From contig NTMA01000007.1 of assembly GCA_002917075.1 (NCBI GenBank), forward strand, positions 496,001 through 560,000: a stretch of 64,000 nt of DNA, given 5' to 3'. This stretch comes from Hawksworthiomyces lignivorus (lineage: Eukaryota > Ascomycota > Sordariomycetes > Ophiostomatales > Ophiostomataceae). Of this stretch, positions 43,942 to 54,324 are shown one piece after another. The position numbers were made by a program, and so were the translations under genes. The notes under the pieces were generated by a model, which was given only the letters and a program-made list of their open reading frames with translations, had not been told where the DNA came from and did no database searches. Within the stretch, counting starts at the first letter, position 1, and the number at the start of each line of letters is the position of its first letter.

Positions 43942-45564
43942 CTATTCATCTGCGCCCGTCAGCTCTTCCGTTGAGAGAGGGATCATGCGGGCGGACAGAT
44001 TCGGCGACTGGGGAAATTCCTGGTTGAACGGGAACATTGGCCGCCGGATCCGCTTGTGGCCCAACCGCTGCAGGTCCTGGTCCACGCCGCCGGGCGTCAA
44101 AGCCAGCATCCAGTCCGCCGCCATGTCGTACAGCTCGGGCTCCAGGTAGCCGATCTTGACGAGGACGATGTCGGCCTGGCGCGGGTGGAGGTTGAGTTCG
44201 GTAAAGTCGCGCTCGTAGTGGTATGGCTTGCGCAGCTCGGTGACGATGACGTAGACGTGGGTGCCGCTGCTTGGCGCGCCCACCTTGATGACGACCTCGG
44301 TGCGCGCGTGCTTGTCGCCGTGCTTGATGGAGTACACCTCGCCGGTCAGGGTGATGGGCCCCGCGTGCAGGTTGTCGACGGCGGCGCCGGCGGTGACGGT
44401 GACGACGCTGCCGACGCCAGCGGTCACGGCGGTGCGGACTGCCTCGGGGCCGGGGATGCTGGCGTAGATGACGGTCTTGGGCGGCGGGACAGCCGCCGGC
44501 TCTTTGTTCCTGGCAGTGCTGCCACTGCCGCTGCCGCTGCCACCAAGTTCTGGCCGCGCCAGCAGCTGCGTGACGCCCCAGGTGACGTCGCCGGAGCCGC
44601 CGGCGGTGGGGTTGTCGCCAGAGTCGGAGACGAAATAGGGCCGCTTGGCGAGGGGCGCGCGCAGGGCGGCGTCGAGGCACTCGTCGAGAGAGCCGGTCGG
44701 GGCGACAAAGTGGAACTCTGCGCGGGCGGACCAGAAGAGGCGGGCGAGGCGCTCGGCGCCGGCGGCGACGGCCTCGGGGTCCCAGCCGGTGACGACGACG
44801 GCGGCGCGGTTGCGGGGCTCGTCGGCCCAGGCGTAGCCGACCCAGATGGCGGCGTCCAGGACGCCCGGCAGGGCCTCGACGGCGGGCACGGCGGCGTAGA
44901 TGCGCTGGGCGGGCTGGTCGCGCGTGGACGTCTGCTCGCCCGGCAGCAGGATGGGCACGGGGACCCAGGCCTTGAGCGGGCGGCGCGGGACAATTGAAGA
45001 AGAGGAGGCAGCGCCGCCGCTGCCCGCCAGGCACGCCACCAGGTTGCGGCAGGCGCGCTCCTTGGTCTCGAACTCGTCCTCGTGCGGCGCCATGCGGTAG
45101 CACGTCACCAGGTCCAGCATGTGGGCCAGCGCGCGCGACACGTTGCCGTGCAGGTCCATGGACGCCGACACCAGCACAGCCGGCCCCACGACGGCGCGCA
45201 CCCGCCGCAGCAGGTCGGCCTCGGCGTCGTCCAGGCCCTCCACCACCATGGCGCCGTGAATATCGAACCAGAGGCCGTCCAGCGGGCCCTCGGCCGCCAG
45301 CGCCGCCAGCCGCTGCGCCAGCTCCGTGGCCAGCGCCTCATACGCCGCCCGCGTCACCTGCCCGCCCGGCAGCGCGCGCCCGATCAGGGCCCCGCGCCAG
45401 TCGGCGGCCGCGGCCAGCGGCGTGCCCGGGTCCAAGAACCGGTAGATGGCCACGGCGTCCGGCCCTGTCTTGGGGTGGAACGCGGGGTACTCGGTGCGGG
45501 ACGGCGTAAAGGTGGAGGTCTCGATGGCGAGGCCGGCAATGGCGATCACGGGCTTGCGAGTCAT
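43942..45564 (-). CDS. M81-family metallopeptidase (microcystinase C/MlrC-like)
   Basis: Single exon, 540 aa. The order of motifs fits the MlrC family: N-terminal 'IAIAGLAIETSTFTPSRTEY', 'LWFDIHGAMVVEGLDDAEAD', 'SASMDLHGNVS', 'TCYRMAPHEDEFETKERA', and, opening the C-terminal domain, 'SDSGDNPTAGGSGDVT'. In bacterial MlrC the Asp/His pairs in these motifs bind zinc, and the enzyme cleaves linear peptides such as opened microcystin. The natural substrate in fungi is unknown. The C-terminus (MlrC_C) is complete, ending near LALTPGGVDQDLQ. A low-complexity Gly/Ser loop (about 360-370) is inserted between the two domains. The protein lacks a signal peptide, so it is predicted cytosolic. It ends 263 bp from the ACC1 stop (convergent). 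Confidence 0.85.
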   Translation of the reverse strand: MTRKPVIAIAGLAIETSTFTPSRTEYPAFHPKTGPDAVAIYRFLDPGTPLAAAADWRGALIGRALPGGQVTRAAYEALATELAQRLAALAAEGPLDGLWFDIHGAMVVEGLDDAEADLLRRVRAVVGPAVLVSASMDLHGNVSRALAHMLDLVTCYRMAPHEDEFETKERACRNLVACLAGSGGAASSSSIVPRRPLKAWVPVPILLPGEQTSTRDQPAQRIYAAVPAVEALPGVLDAAIWVGYAWADEPRNRAAVVVTGWDPEAVAAGAERLARLFWSARAEFHFVAPTGSLDECLDAALRAPLAKRPYFVSDSGDNPTAGGSGDVTWGVTQLLARPELGGSGSGSGSTARNKEPAAVPPPKTVIYASIPGPEAVRTAVTAGVGSVVTVTAGAAVDNLHAGPITLTGEVYSIKHGDKHARTEVVIKVGAPSSGTHVYVIVTELRKPYHYERDFTELNLHPRQADIVLVKIGYLEPELYDMAADWMLALTPGGVDQDLQRLGHKRIRRPMFPFNQEFPQSPNLSARMIPLSTEELTGADE

Positions 45565-46889
45565 CTTGGCTTTTCTCTCTTGTCTTACTTCTGTATCTCT
45601 ACCGTGTGCACATGTATATGTCCTTGGATGAGTTTCTTGTATTCCCCATTGCTATACCGCTGATAAGGGGAATTAAGACGACCGACACTTGTGGGTTAAA
45701 AAGTACTGGAAATAAACGATATGGAGCAACAGCCATAAAGCGGCAGAATACATCCAAGAAACGTCAAGTCTCTGAATCAAAATATATGTAATAGTGCCCA
45801 AAAAAATAGAGGAGACAGGGAAAAAAAGTAAGCCCTGCAATCTTCGTGTAAACATATATATGATTTCCTTATTGTCAAAGTCTCCTCTCCTCTCGGCGTG
45901 TCTTTGTTCGGCCCTCTCCGATAGTTTCTGTAGCATATTTGATTGATTGTCCTAGTAACAGAAGCACGATGAACTAGTTTAGCACATGTATTTCGTTGGG
46001 AGAAGTTAAATTATTGACTATGGATTTTTAAATAAAGACGCATTAATGCTCCTATTGTCTGCACCCGCGAGGATATCGCAGAAACGGGGATGATCTTTTC
46101 GATGCGTTGTAGGAACAGATCTCGGCAAACTACCATGTGCGGCGTCGTCGCTGGACGCAGCGACGTTCACCCCTACGATGCTTAATGGAAATTATGCTGC
46201 GTTCTGGTGTTATTGGCGTGTAGTTTTCTTCTTCTTTCATTTCTTGCCCTTTCTTTTCTTTTAATTCAGTTTTGTGCTTCCATGAGAAATCTACATCTAG
46301 TCATGTTATTGAAGAGTGTAAGAACGACCAACTCTAGACGGTTGAAGGCAAAATGAAAGCAATCCGAACCGAAGATAGAGAGAGACGCAATACGAGAAGC
46401 AAGAAAAAGCGTAGAATTGAAAAGATATAAATGACTTTCCTAATTTGACAAAGTGCTTAATGACGATAATAGCGGATACAGAGTATGATATCGTAGCTTG
46501 TTTATTTTAGTAGGATTATTGCGTAAAATAGCTTCCTCTTCACTAATATCATCAACACAGTGTTGGGTCATTACTGTATACACTGTACATGCTCAAGGCG
46601 AATCAGTGTCTTGTGGAAAGGTGGACTGGCGGGGTAAGCCTATCATGGCTGTGTGCCTCTGCGGAAAAATCTGTACCAAAAAGTTGAGGGCGCCAACGTG
46701 ACTTTCCTGCGACTGGCTTTGGCTGGCTGGTGCTGTCAGCCTTATGTTTCACGGCCACAGCTTCCAGCCAGTACAATGATTCTTCTGCGTTGCTCAACCT
46801 TCCCTTCTCCCAATGCTGGTGTTGGGCTCGACGGCGACCGTCGCTTTCGACTCCAGCCTGATCTTATCCGGTAACAAACCAAGCCCACT
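45565..46889. other. Intergenic, 1.3 kb
   Basis: Divergent space between the MlrC-like gene and the NLR gene. AT-rich in the middle (about 45950-46500). Nothing else recognised. Confidence 0.5.
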
Positions 46890-49800
46890 ATGCGACTCCT
46901 AGAATGCAGCCTGAATGGCGATTTCACCTTGACGGAGGACCTGGTTGGTGACAAAATCCCTCTCTACGCTATCCTATCGCATAGATGGGGTCATAGCACG
47001 GAAGAGGTTACTTATAGGGACTTGGTCGACGGTACCGGCAAAGGAAAGGGTGGCTACAAGAAGCTCAGGTTTTGCGCGGAGCAGGCAAGGCGTGATGGCC
47101 TCCTGTACTTCTGGGTGGACACTTGCTGCATCGATAAATCAACTAGCGACGAAGTTCAGGAGTCAATAAATTCCATGTTTCGATGGTACCGCGATGCAGC
47201 TCGATGCTATGTGTACTTGTCTGACGTGTCCATCGCCGCTGATCAGTCCCAGCCGGCTTGGGAGCCGGCTTTTCGGGCAAGCGAATGGTTCACCCGAGGC
47301 TGGACACTGCAAGAGCTGGTAGCGCCCACATCGGTCGAGTTCTTTGCGAAGGATGGCCAGCGACTTGGCGATAGGAGGTCTCTCGAACAGCAGATCCACG
47401 AGATAACGGGTATTGCTCTTCCGGCGCTTCAGGGCAAACCCCTTGCTGAGTTCGACGTCGAGGAGCGTTTCAAATGGGCAGAGGCACGCCGGACTACACG
47501 CGAGGAGGACTGGGCATATTCTCTTCTAGGCATTTTCGGTATTTTCATGCCTCTTATATACGGTGAAGGGAAGGAGCACGCAGTTCGTCGACTCAAGAAG
47601 GAGATCGATAACGCAGTGGACCGCGATGATACGATGCGCCGAGAAGGTATATCTCCTATGCTGCTTCTTTAATCTGCCTCAACTAATCCCCCTGAAGCTA
47701 GGACTCATACTTGGATGGTGCCATTCGAACGAAATACCTCTTTCACCGGCCGCGAGTCCGAGTTAGGAAGGCTCCGCCAGGCACTTGTCGCAGGACAGCA
47801 GACGGCAAAGGTTGCCATCACAGGGCTTGGCGGTGTCGGTAAGACGCAGCTTGTACTCGAGTTGGTCTATCGAATGAGGGACGAACTCAAGAACTGCTCA
47901 GTCATCTGGATACCCGCAACAACCAAAGAGAGCCTCGGCCACGCTTATCTCAATGCCGCTAAACAACTTGGTATACCCGGCTGCGAAGATGACAAGGCAG
48001 ACGTAAAGAGACTTGTGCAAGACCATCTGAGTAGTAAGAGCATAGGCAAATGGTTTCTGGTGTTCGACAATGCCGACGACATCAGCATGTGGATTGACAA
48101 GCCTGCGCCGGAATCCAACCGCCTAATCGACTATCTCCCAAGAAATAGCTGTGGGTCTATTATCTTTACAACACGCGACAACAAGGCGGCTGTTAAGCTG
48201 GCCGGCCGGAACGTCATAGAAATGTCTGAAATGGACGAAGCCGGTGGTATACAGTTGCTGCGAAATTACTTAATTGACCAAAGCCTCCTTAGTCGCCAAG
48301 AAGATGCGACAACCCTGCTCGCCCGGCTCACATACCTCCCGCTTGCCGTTGTTCAGGCCACAGCATATATTAATGAGAACATGATAAGCCTAGCCGACTA
48401 TCTGTCGCTCTTACAAGAGCAAGAGGAGGATGTAATAGACCTCCTTAGCGAGGATTTCGAAGATGAAGGACGGTATTGTGACATAAAGAATCCAGTAGCT
48501 ACTACTTGGCTTATCTCTTTCGAACAGGTCCGACAGCGCGACCCTCTTGCGGCAGACTACCTCTCGTTTATGGCATGTATAGATGCTAAAGACATTCCGC
48601 GGTCACTACTTCCACCAGGTCCATCACGGAAGAAGGAAATAGATGCTATGGGCACGCTGCAGGGTTACTCATTTATCGCCAAGCGGTCTACAGATTCAGC
48701 TATAAATATACATCGACTGGTGCACCTAGCGACGAGGAACTGGCTCCAGATGGAAGGATCGTTATCTGGTTGGTCCAGCAGGGTCATCGCAAGGTTGGCA
48801 GATGAATTAGTGGACATCGACCATAATAATAGAGAGATGTGGAGATCATATATGCCACACGCATATTACGCACTCGGACTACGTTTCGATTACGAAGCCG
48901 ATGAACGTAGGAGTGATCTATTACGGAGTTATGGGCAATGTCTTTGGTATGATGGGAGATATTTCGAAGCGGAAGGGCCATTTTGTCGAGCAATAGAGAC
49001 TTGCAAGACCAAACTCGGGGTCGATCATCCGGAAACGTTAACCAGGATGACGTGGTTGGCGTCGACGTTTCAGAGACAAGGCAGGTGGGAGGAAGCTGAG
49101 AAGCTATTTATACAAGTGATGGAGACTAGCAAGACCAAGCTCGGGCCCGACCATCTCAACACGTTGGCGAGCATGAGCAACATGGCGTCGACGTTTTTGG
49201 ACCAAGGTAGATGGGAGGAGGCGGAGAAGTTGGAGATACAAGTGATGGAAATACGTAAGGTTAAACTCGGATCCGACCACCCCGACACGTTGTCGAGTAT
49301 GAGCAATTTGGCGTCGATATTTCGGAACCAAGGTAGATGGAAGAAGGCGGAGAAGTTGGCGATTCAAGTGATGGAAATGCATAAAGTTAAACTCGGATCC
49401 GACCACCCCGACACGTTGTTGAGCATGGGCAACCTGGCGTCGACTTTTTTGGACCAAGGTAGATGGGAGGAGGCGGAGAAGTTGGAGATTCAAGTGGTGG
49501 AAATGCGTAAAGTTAAACTCGGATCCGACCACCCTCACACGTTGTCGAGTATGAGCAATTTGGCGTCGATATTTCGGAACCAAGGTAGATGGGAGGAGGC
49601 GAAGAAGTTGGAGATACAAGTGATGGAAATGCATAAAGTTAAACTCGGATCCGACCACCCCGACACGTTGTCGAGCATGGACAATCTAGCGTCGATATTT
49701 TGGGACCAAGGTAGATGGGAGGAGGCGGAGAAGTTGGAGATTCAAGTAATGGAAATACGTAAAGTTAAACTCGGATCCGACCACCCCGACACGTTATTGA

Positions 49801-50360
49801 ACATGGGCAACCTAGCGTCGACTTTTTTGAACCAAGGTAAATGGGAGGAGGCGGAGAAGTTGGCGATTCAAGTGGTGGAAATGCGTAAAGTTAAACTCGG
49901 ATCCGACCACCCCCACACGTTGTCGAGCATGAGCAATCTGGCGTCGATATTTCGGAACCAAGGTAGATGGGAGGAGGCTGAGAAGTTGGAGATACAAGTG
50001 ATGGAAATGCGCAAGACCGAACTCGGATCTGACCATCCCGACACGCTGGTGAGCATGGGCAACATGGCGTTGCTATTTTGGGACCAAGGTAGATTGGAGG
50101 AGGCGGAGAAGTTGGCGATACAAGTGATGGAGATGCGGAAGGCCAAAGTCGGACCCGACCATCCTGACACGTTGCTGAGCATGAATAATCTTGCTTTTAC
50201 TTGGAAGCATCAAGGTCGTCATGCAGATGCCTTGGCACTGATGAAGGATTGTGTCCAAGCTTGCCAACGAATCCTTGGATCGAAACATCCAGACACTGTG
50301 TCCTCTAGAGCCGTCTTGGAAGAATGGGGTGAGGAGACTGGTTTCCATATTCTGAAATAA
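46890..50360 (+). CDS. NLR-type protein: HET - NB-ARC - TPR
   Basis: Exons 46890..47646 and 47698..50360 give 1139 aa. The 51-nt intron joins ...RREA to RTHTWMVPFERN, linking two well-known modules in frame. HET effector domain (1-250): LSHRWG, WVDTCCID, RGWTLQEL. NB-ARC (about 255-600): P-loop GLGGVGKTQL, Walker B WFLVFDNADD, GSIIFTTRD, a GLPL-like LTYLPLA and an MHD-like INIHRLVHLATRNWL. C-terminal sensor (about 700-1110): ten 42-residue TPRs of kinesin-light-chain type (KxKLGSDHPDTL...NLASIFRNQGRWEEAEKL) plus a partial one. Fungal proteins of this plan control heterokaryon incompatibility or sense non-self; repeats bind ligand and the HET domain triggers cell death. Ligand and partner are unknown. 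Repeats are nearly identical in DNA. Confidence 0.92.
49005..50190 (+). repeat. 126-bp tandem TPR-coding repeats with 378-bp higher-order unit
   Basis: Ten in-frame 126-bp units inside the NLR gene. Units starting at 49257, 49383 and 49509 are matched in order by units at 49635, 49761 and 49887. The shared variants are HPDTLSS, HPDTLL(S/N)MGN with TFL(D/N)Q and VVEMRK, then HPHTLSS with IFRNQ. This implies a duplication of a three-unit block. Confidence 0.9.
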
Positions 50361-50994
50361 AGAAATCGGTTCAGGCCAACCAGTACAGTGTTGGCACGAA
50401 CGGGGAGTGGCAAATGCTCAGAAGTGTCACAAAAGGGCTTTTCGTATTTCTTTACAGAGTGGCTGCATAGCCTTAGCCACATTTAGACTGGGAGAAACTC
50501 GAGCAGTATTTAAACCGACGACAATAACTCTCACTGTCGATGCGAGATACAAGCTTTGTGGTGTGGTGCTGGTACTTATGCATACAAGAGAGTGCACTGA
50601 TAATTTTTGATGTAATACCTACCACCTTCACTTAGGGACGATAAAAACGTAGCTTTGTACTGAAAAGTCTCTTGCTCAACTTCAAAAAGAGCCCCAGTAC
50701 CAAAGGCGGACGTAAACTTGTACATAGCTGTATTTAGGACCCAAAATGATCGTCTTAAGCATTCTTTGTGGTCCAGAACAGCCACTGCAGGCGGAAGTCG
50801 CAGGCCAACTTCATGGGAAAATCCACGAAGTATAAGAATGGTCATAGATTACTGGCATCCATATCACATCAACTAAGAACTTTAAGGGTCTAATGACGGA
50901 AGTAGGAGAAAAAGGAGGGAGGCTACCACACGGGTGCTATGCTAGAAATGCAAGGACGTCTCTCATATTGATTTCTTTCTCATCATGTCATCTC
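50361..50994. other. Convergent intergenic, 0.6 kb
   Basis: 3' flanks of the NLR and P450 genes. No feature seen. Confidence 0.5.
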
Positions 50995-52766
50995 TCATGC
51001 CGTCTTGCGGCGTGTAATGTAGACATTCATATCGCTCTGAATGAAAAATGCGGCGTTAAACGATTTCCACGGGTGCGCAGGGTCGAGCAGCGCAATGTCG
51101 AAGCGCCGTAAGAGCTAGAAAGTAAGCGAGGATATGTACAAGTGAAGTGAAGTTTGGTGAAGGGGGAGAAGATACTACACACCTCAACGTAGACTTTATT
51201 TAGCTCGAGCATGGCGATGTTCTTGCCCAGGCACTCGTACCGGCTGCCGCCGGCAAAGTCCAGCATCACAGTCTGGTCCATGAGCCGATACAGCTCGGGC
51301 GACGCCTCCGTCCAGCGCTCTGGGCGGAAGAGATCGGCATCCTCGCCGAATATGTCGCGGTTGCGCATGACGGTCCAGGGCGCCCAGGCCACGGACGTGC
51401 CGGCGGGCACGCGCTGGCCGCAGATGACGTCGTCCGCCGCGGACGTCTTGGGCAGCAGGCCGGTGGCGGGCGGCCACAGGCGCAGGCCCTCGCGGATGAC
51501 GGCCTGCAGGTAGGGGAACGCGCGGGCCTCGGCGTCGGTGATGGGCGACGAGATGGCGCCGGCGGCGGCGCGCTCGTCGATCTCGCGCTGCAGGCGGGCG
51601 TAGACGCGGGGGCTAGTGACGACGAAGAGCAGGGTGGAGCGGATGGCGGTGGCGGAGGTGTCGGAGCCGGCGATGATCTGCACGACGGCCTCGCCCTCGG
51701 CGTCAGCCTGGCCGAGGCCGTGCGCGACAAAGGAGCCGAGCATGTCGCGGCGGACGACGGGCGCGACAGGGTCGTAGCGCTCGGCCACGGCGCGATGCGC
51801 CAGGCCCATGACCGTGCCGATGCCGACCATGCGGCGCGCGTCGGGCAGCAGCCAGCGCAGGCGCGGCCACTGCAGCAGGTCGACGAGCCAGGGCACCAGC
51901 GCCGTGGTCATGAGCACCGGCACCGTCGACTCGGTCGTGCGGATGTAGCCGAAGGCGTCCGCGTCCGCCTCCAGGTAGCCAAACGCCGCGCCAAACGCCA
52001 GCGCCGAGATGACGTCCAGCGTGAAGAACTGCACCTTGCGCGCCAGGTCCACGGCGACGTAGCCCCGCCCGCCGCCCTTGTCCTTGTCGCCGCCCGCGTC
52101 GGCGACGTACTTGCTCTCCAGCAGCCGCACCAGGCCGGCCACCTTGTCGTCGATGATGGCATGCAGGTTGTCCACGTCCTTGCCGCCGTAGCCCGGCAGC
52201 AGCTTGGACCGCAGGTCATCGTGCACGCGCTCGTCCAGCGTCGAGAACGTGCTGTCGCGGTACGGGTCCACGCGCAGCCCGCGGTACCAGTAGGCCCGCT
52301 TGTACGGCGACCGCACGCCCCAGATGCGCCGCAGCTCCTCGGGGTCGCCGCAGACTACCCAGTTCGGCGCAATGCGAGCCAGGGGACCTGTCGTGTGTCA
52401 GCGCAGGGCTTGGCCAGGCAGAGGCGCGAGCTTGTCCAGCGCAGAGCGACCTCTGCGAGCCGCATGTTTATGTGTTTCGAAACAAGAACTGATGCAGTGT
52501 GGGGTTCACATAAGAAAAAAAAAAAAGGTGATAAATGAGAAGACATAGTTCCACCTCTCTGCTACCGACGTACCATATTGCTTATTTACCGCCTGCAGTT
52601 TGAAATTCAGTTGACCGCTGAGCTGACCCCAGATCAGCCACAGATCTGTCCAGCCCGTCCAGAAGGGACCTGGGATGTGTTGCAGCCGGCGGTGATTCTG
52701 CACGGTTTTCACCACATAATACACCACAGCAGCCAACAAAGCCACAGCCAAGTACGACCAAACCAT
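50995..52766 (-). CDS. Cytochrome P450 monooxygenase
   Basis: Exons on the minus strand are 52574..52766, 51183..52387 and 50995..51114, giving 505 aa. An N-terminal membrane anchor (MVWSYLAVALLAAVVYYVV) and the proline hinge HIPGPFW are followed by NKQYGPLARIAPN, the oxygen-binding I-helix AGSDTSATA, ExxR (EGLR), FRPERW and the heme loop FAGGSRYECLGK. The last exon adds LLRRFDIALLDP and the C-terminus. It fits the pisatin-demethylase-like fungal class anchored to the ER, which oxidises small lipophilic metabolites; the substrate is unknown. The heme loop has one more residue between the conserved Gly and the Cys ligand than the textbook spacing. An extension upstream of 52766 has only a TTG, so the ATG just before the anchor is the start. 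Confidence 0.9.
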
Positions 52767-54324
52767 CGGGGAACGATTCCACGGGTCAGCCAAGACGCGT
52801 GTTGGTCCCGGAGATGCTGGTAGCCCCTTCAAGACAAGGGATTCGCGAATCGGATCTACTGTTTACTCGAGAGGATACCTGTTGGTGGCGAACGATGGTA
52901 ATGTGATAGAAGAAGATGTACTGGAAATGTTTCTTCTGATTTGGTAATGTGCTGATTGATACTTGTCAAGCAGCGGATATTCTGAAACAAAGAGGAACAG
53001 CAATATACAAACCACACCCTTGGTGCCCCTTTACGAGAGGCTTGTTCTTGGATAATTTAATTTTCAGGTCTGGAAGCAGAGACAAGGATGAGAAAGTTAA
53101 AAGAAGGCGAAGAACCGCCGGCGGGTAATGGACCCTTCCAGACGGCCGCCGTCATGAAAGAAGGCTACATTCGTATATGCCGCAATGCATATGAGCGACA
53201 AATACGCGGAACTCCACACATAATTCTGCACGATTTATCACACAAACCTGGCCATTGTGATAAGCAGAAGATGTATGTACATACAGAGGAGGAATCCAGT
53301 AAAGGAAACCCTTGGAGGTAGGATTGATACTCTGGAAAAGTGTAATAACTGAACTAATAGCTGTACCGGCAATGTTCGCAACGCCTGATATGTGTACACA
53401 AACCCCCACACTGCTGTACGACAAGATACATGGGTTAGCAAACGAATGAAACGGTGTATTGCTTTTGGAGGGTCAGCATTGGACCGGAAGGAAGCCTGCG
53501 AACTGCCTCCAGGAAGAGGCGTACATGCTTGTACATGGAGTGGGTCGCTCACCGGCCAAATACCCTTTAGGACAGTGTGACAAAAACAGCTCAGGGGAAA
53601 GCTCGCAAGAGTATGTGGAATTATTCGAATATTGGAAGAGAATAACTAGTGGTAGATGTAAAGCCTCAAATACAACTTCATTTCTTCTCTGAACAAAAAA
53701 AATGCCACATCAATTCATTGTCTAGCTCTTGGTTTTTGTTCATCATGAATGAAAGGTGATAACTGACTCTGCAAAACCCAAGTGCTTGGGATACGAACGT
53801 TTTGTGCTTGCTTTTATTGGTACACCGCCGTCTAATACGCCAGCAGTCTCATGGCTTTGAATTGTCTGCCCCTCCAGAGAGATGTTTGTTGGTTGGGGGG
53901 ATATGATGTGTCACAAAATGCATTCAGCTGTAGAAAGATAATGCGGGCGCCGTGGTGTCTTTCGTTTACTTGTTCTGTTGGTCAGCCACACATGCAAGCA
54001 AGGAGTCGAGAGCACATGGTAGGGAGAGTTTTCGGCCTGCGAGGAAAACTTGTAGATTCATAGACTCAGGTGTGTCTCAGTGTTCCTTTGTGGTAGTGCA
54101 ACGGTCACGTTCTTTCTAGCTCATGCCGGGACCATTCTTTTTCTTTTCATTATCAACTTCATCCCTCTCGTTCCATTGCGTTTCATACGCCTTGAATAAT
54201 TTGGTCCTTGACACCTTTTTTTAATAGAAAATTTTATTTTCTTCTCTTTTTTGATCTGTGACATTCGACTGTGACTATTGCCTTACATTTCACGCCTTCA
54301 TTCGATCTTTGAATCTGTATCGGC
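52767..54324. other. Intergenic, 1.6 kb
   Basis: Divergent space between the P450 (minus) and the methyltransferase (plus). Both could share control from here. No additional gene or recognisable site. Confidence 0.45.

Noticed and set aside
52506..52832. Longer N-terminus for the P450 starting upstream of 52766.
   Set aside because: The extension starts with TTG, not ATG, and would place about 20 polar residues before the membrane anchor.
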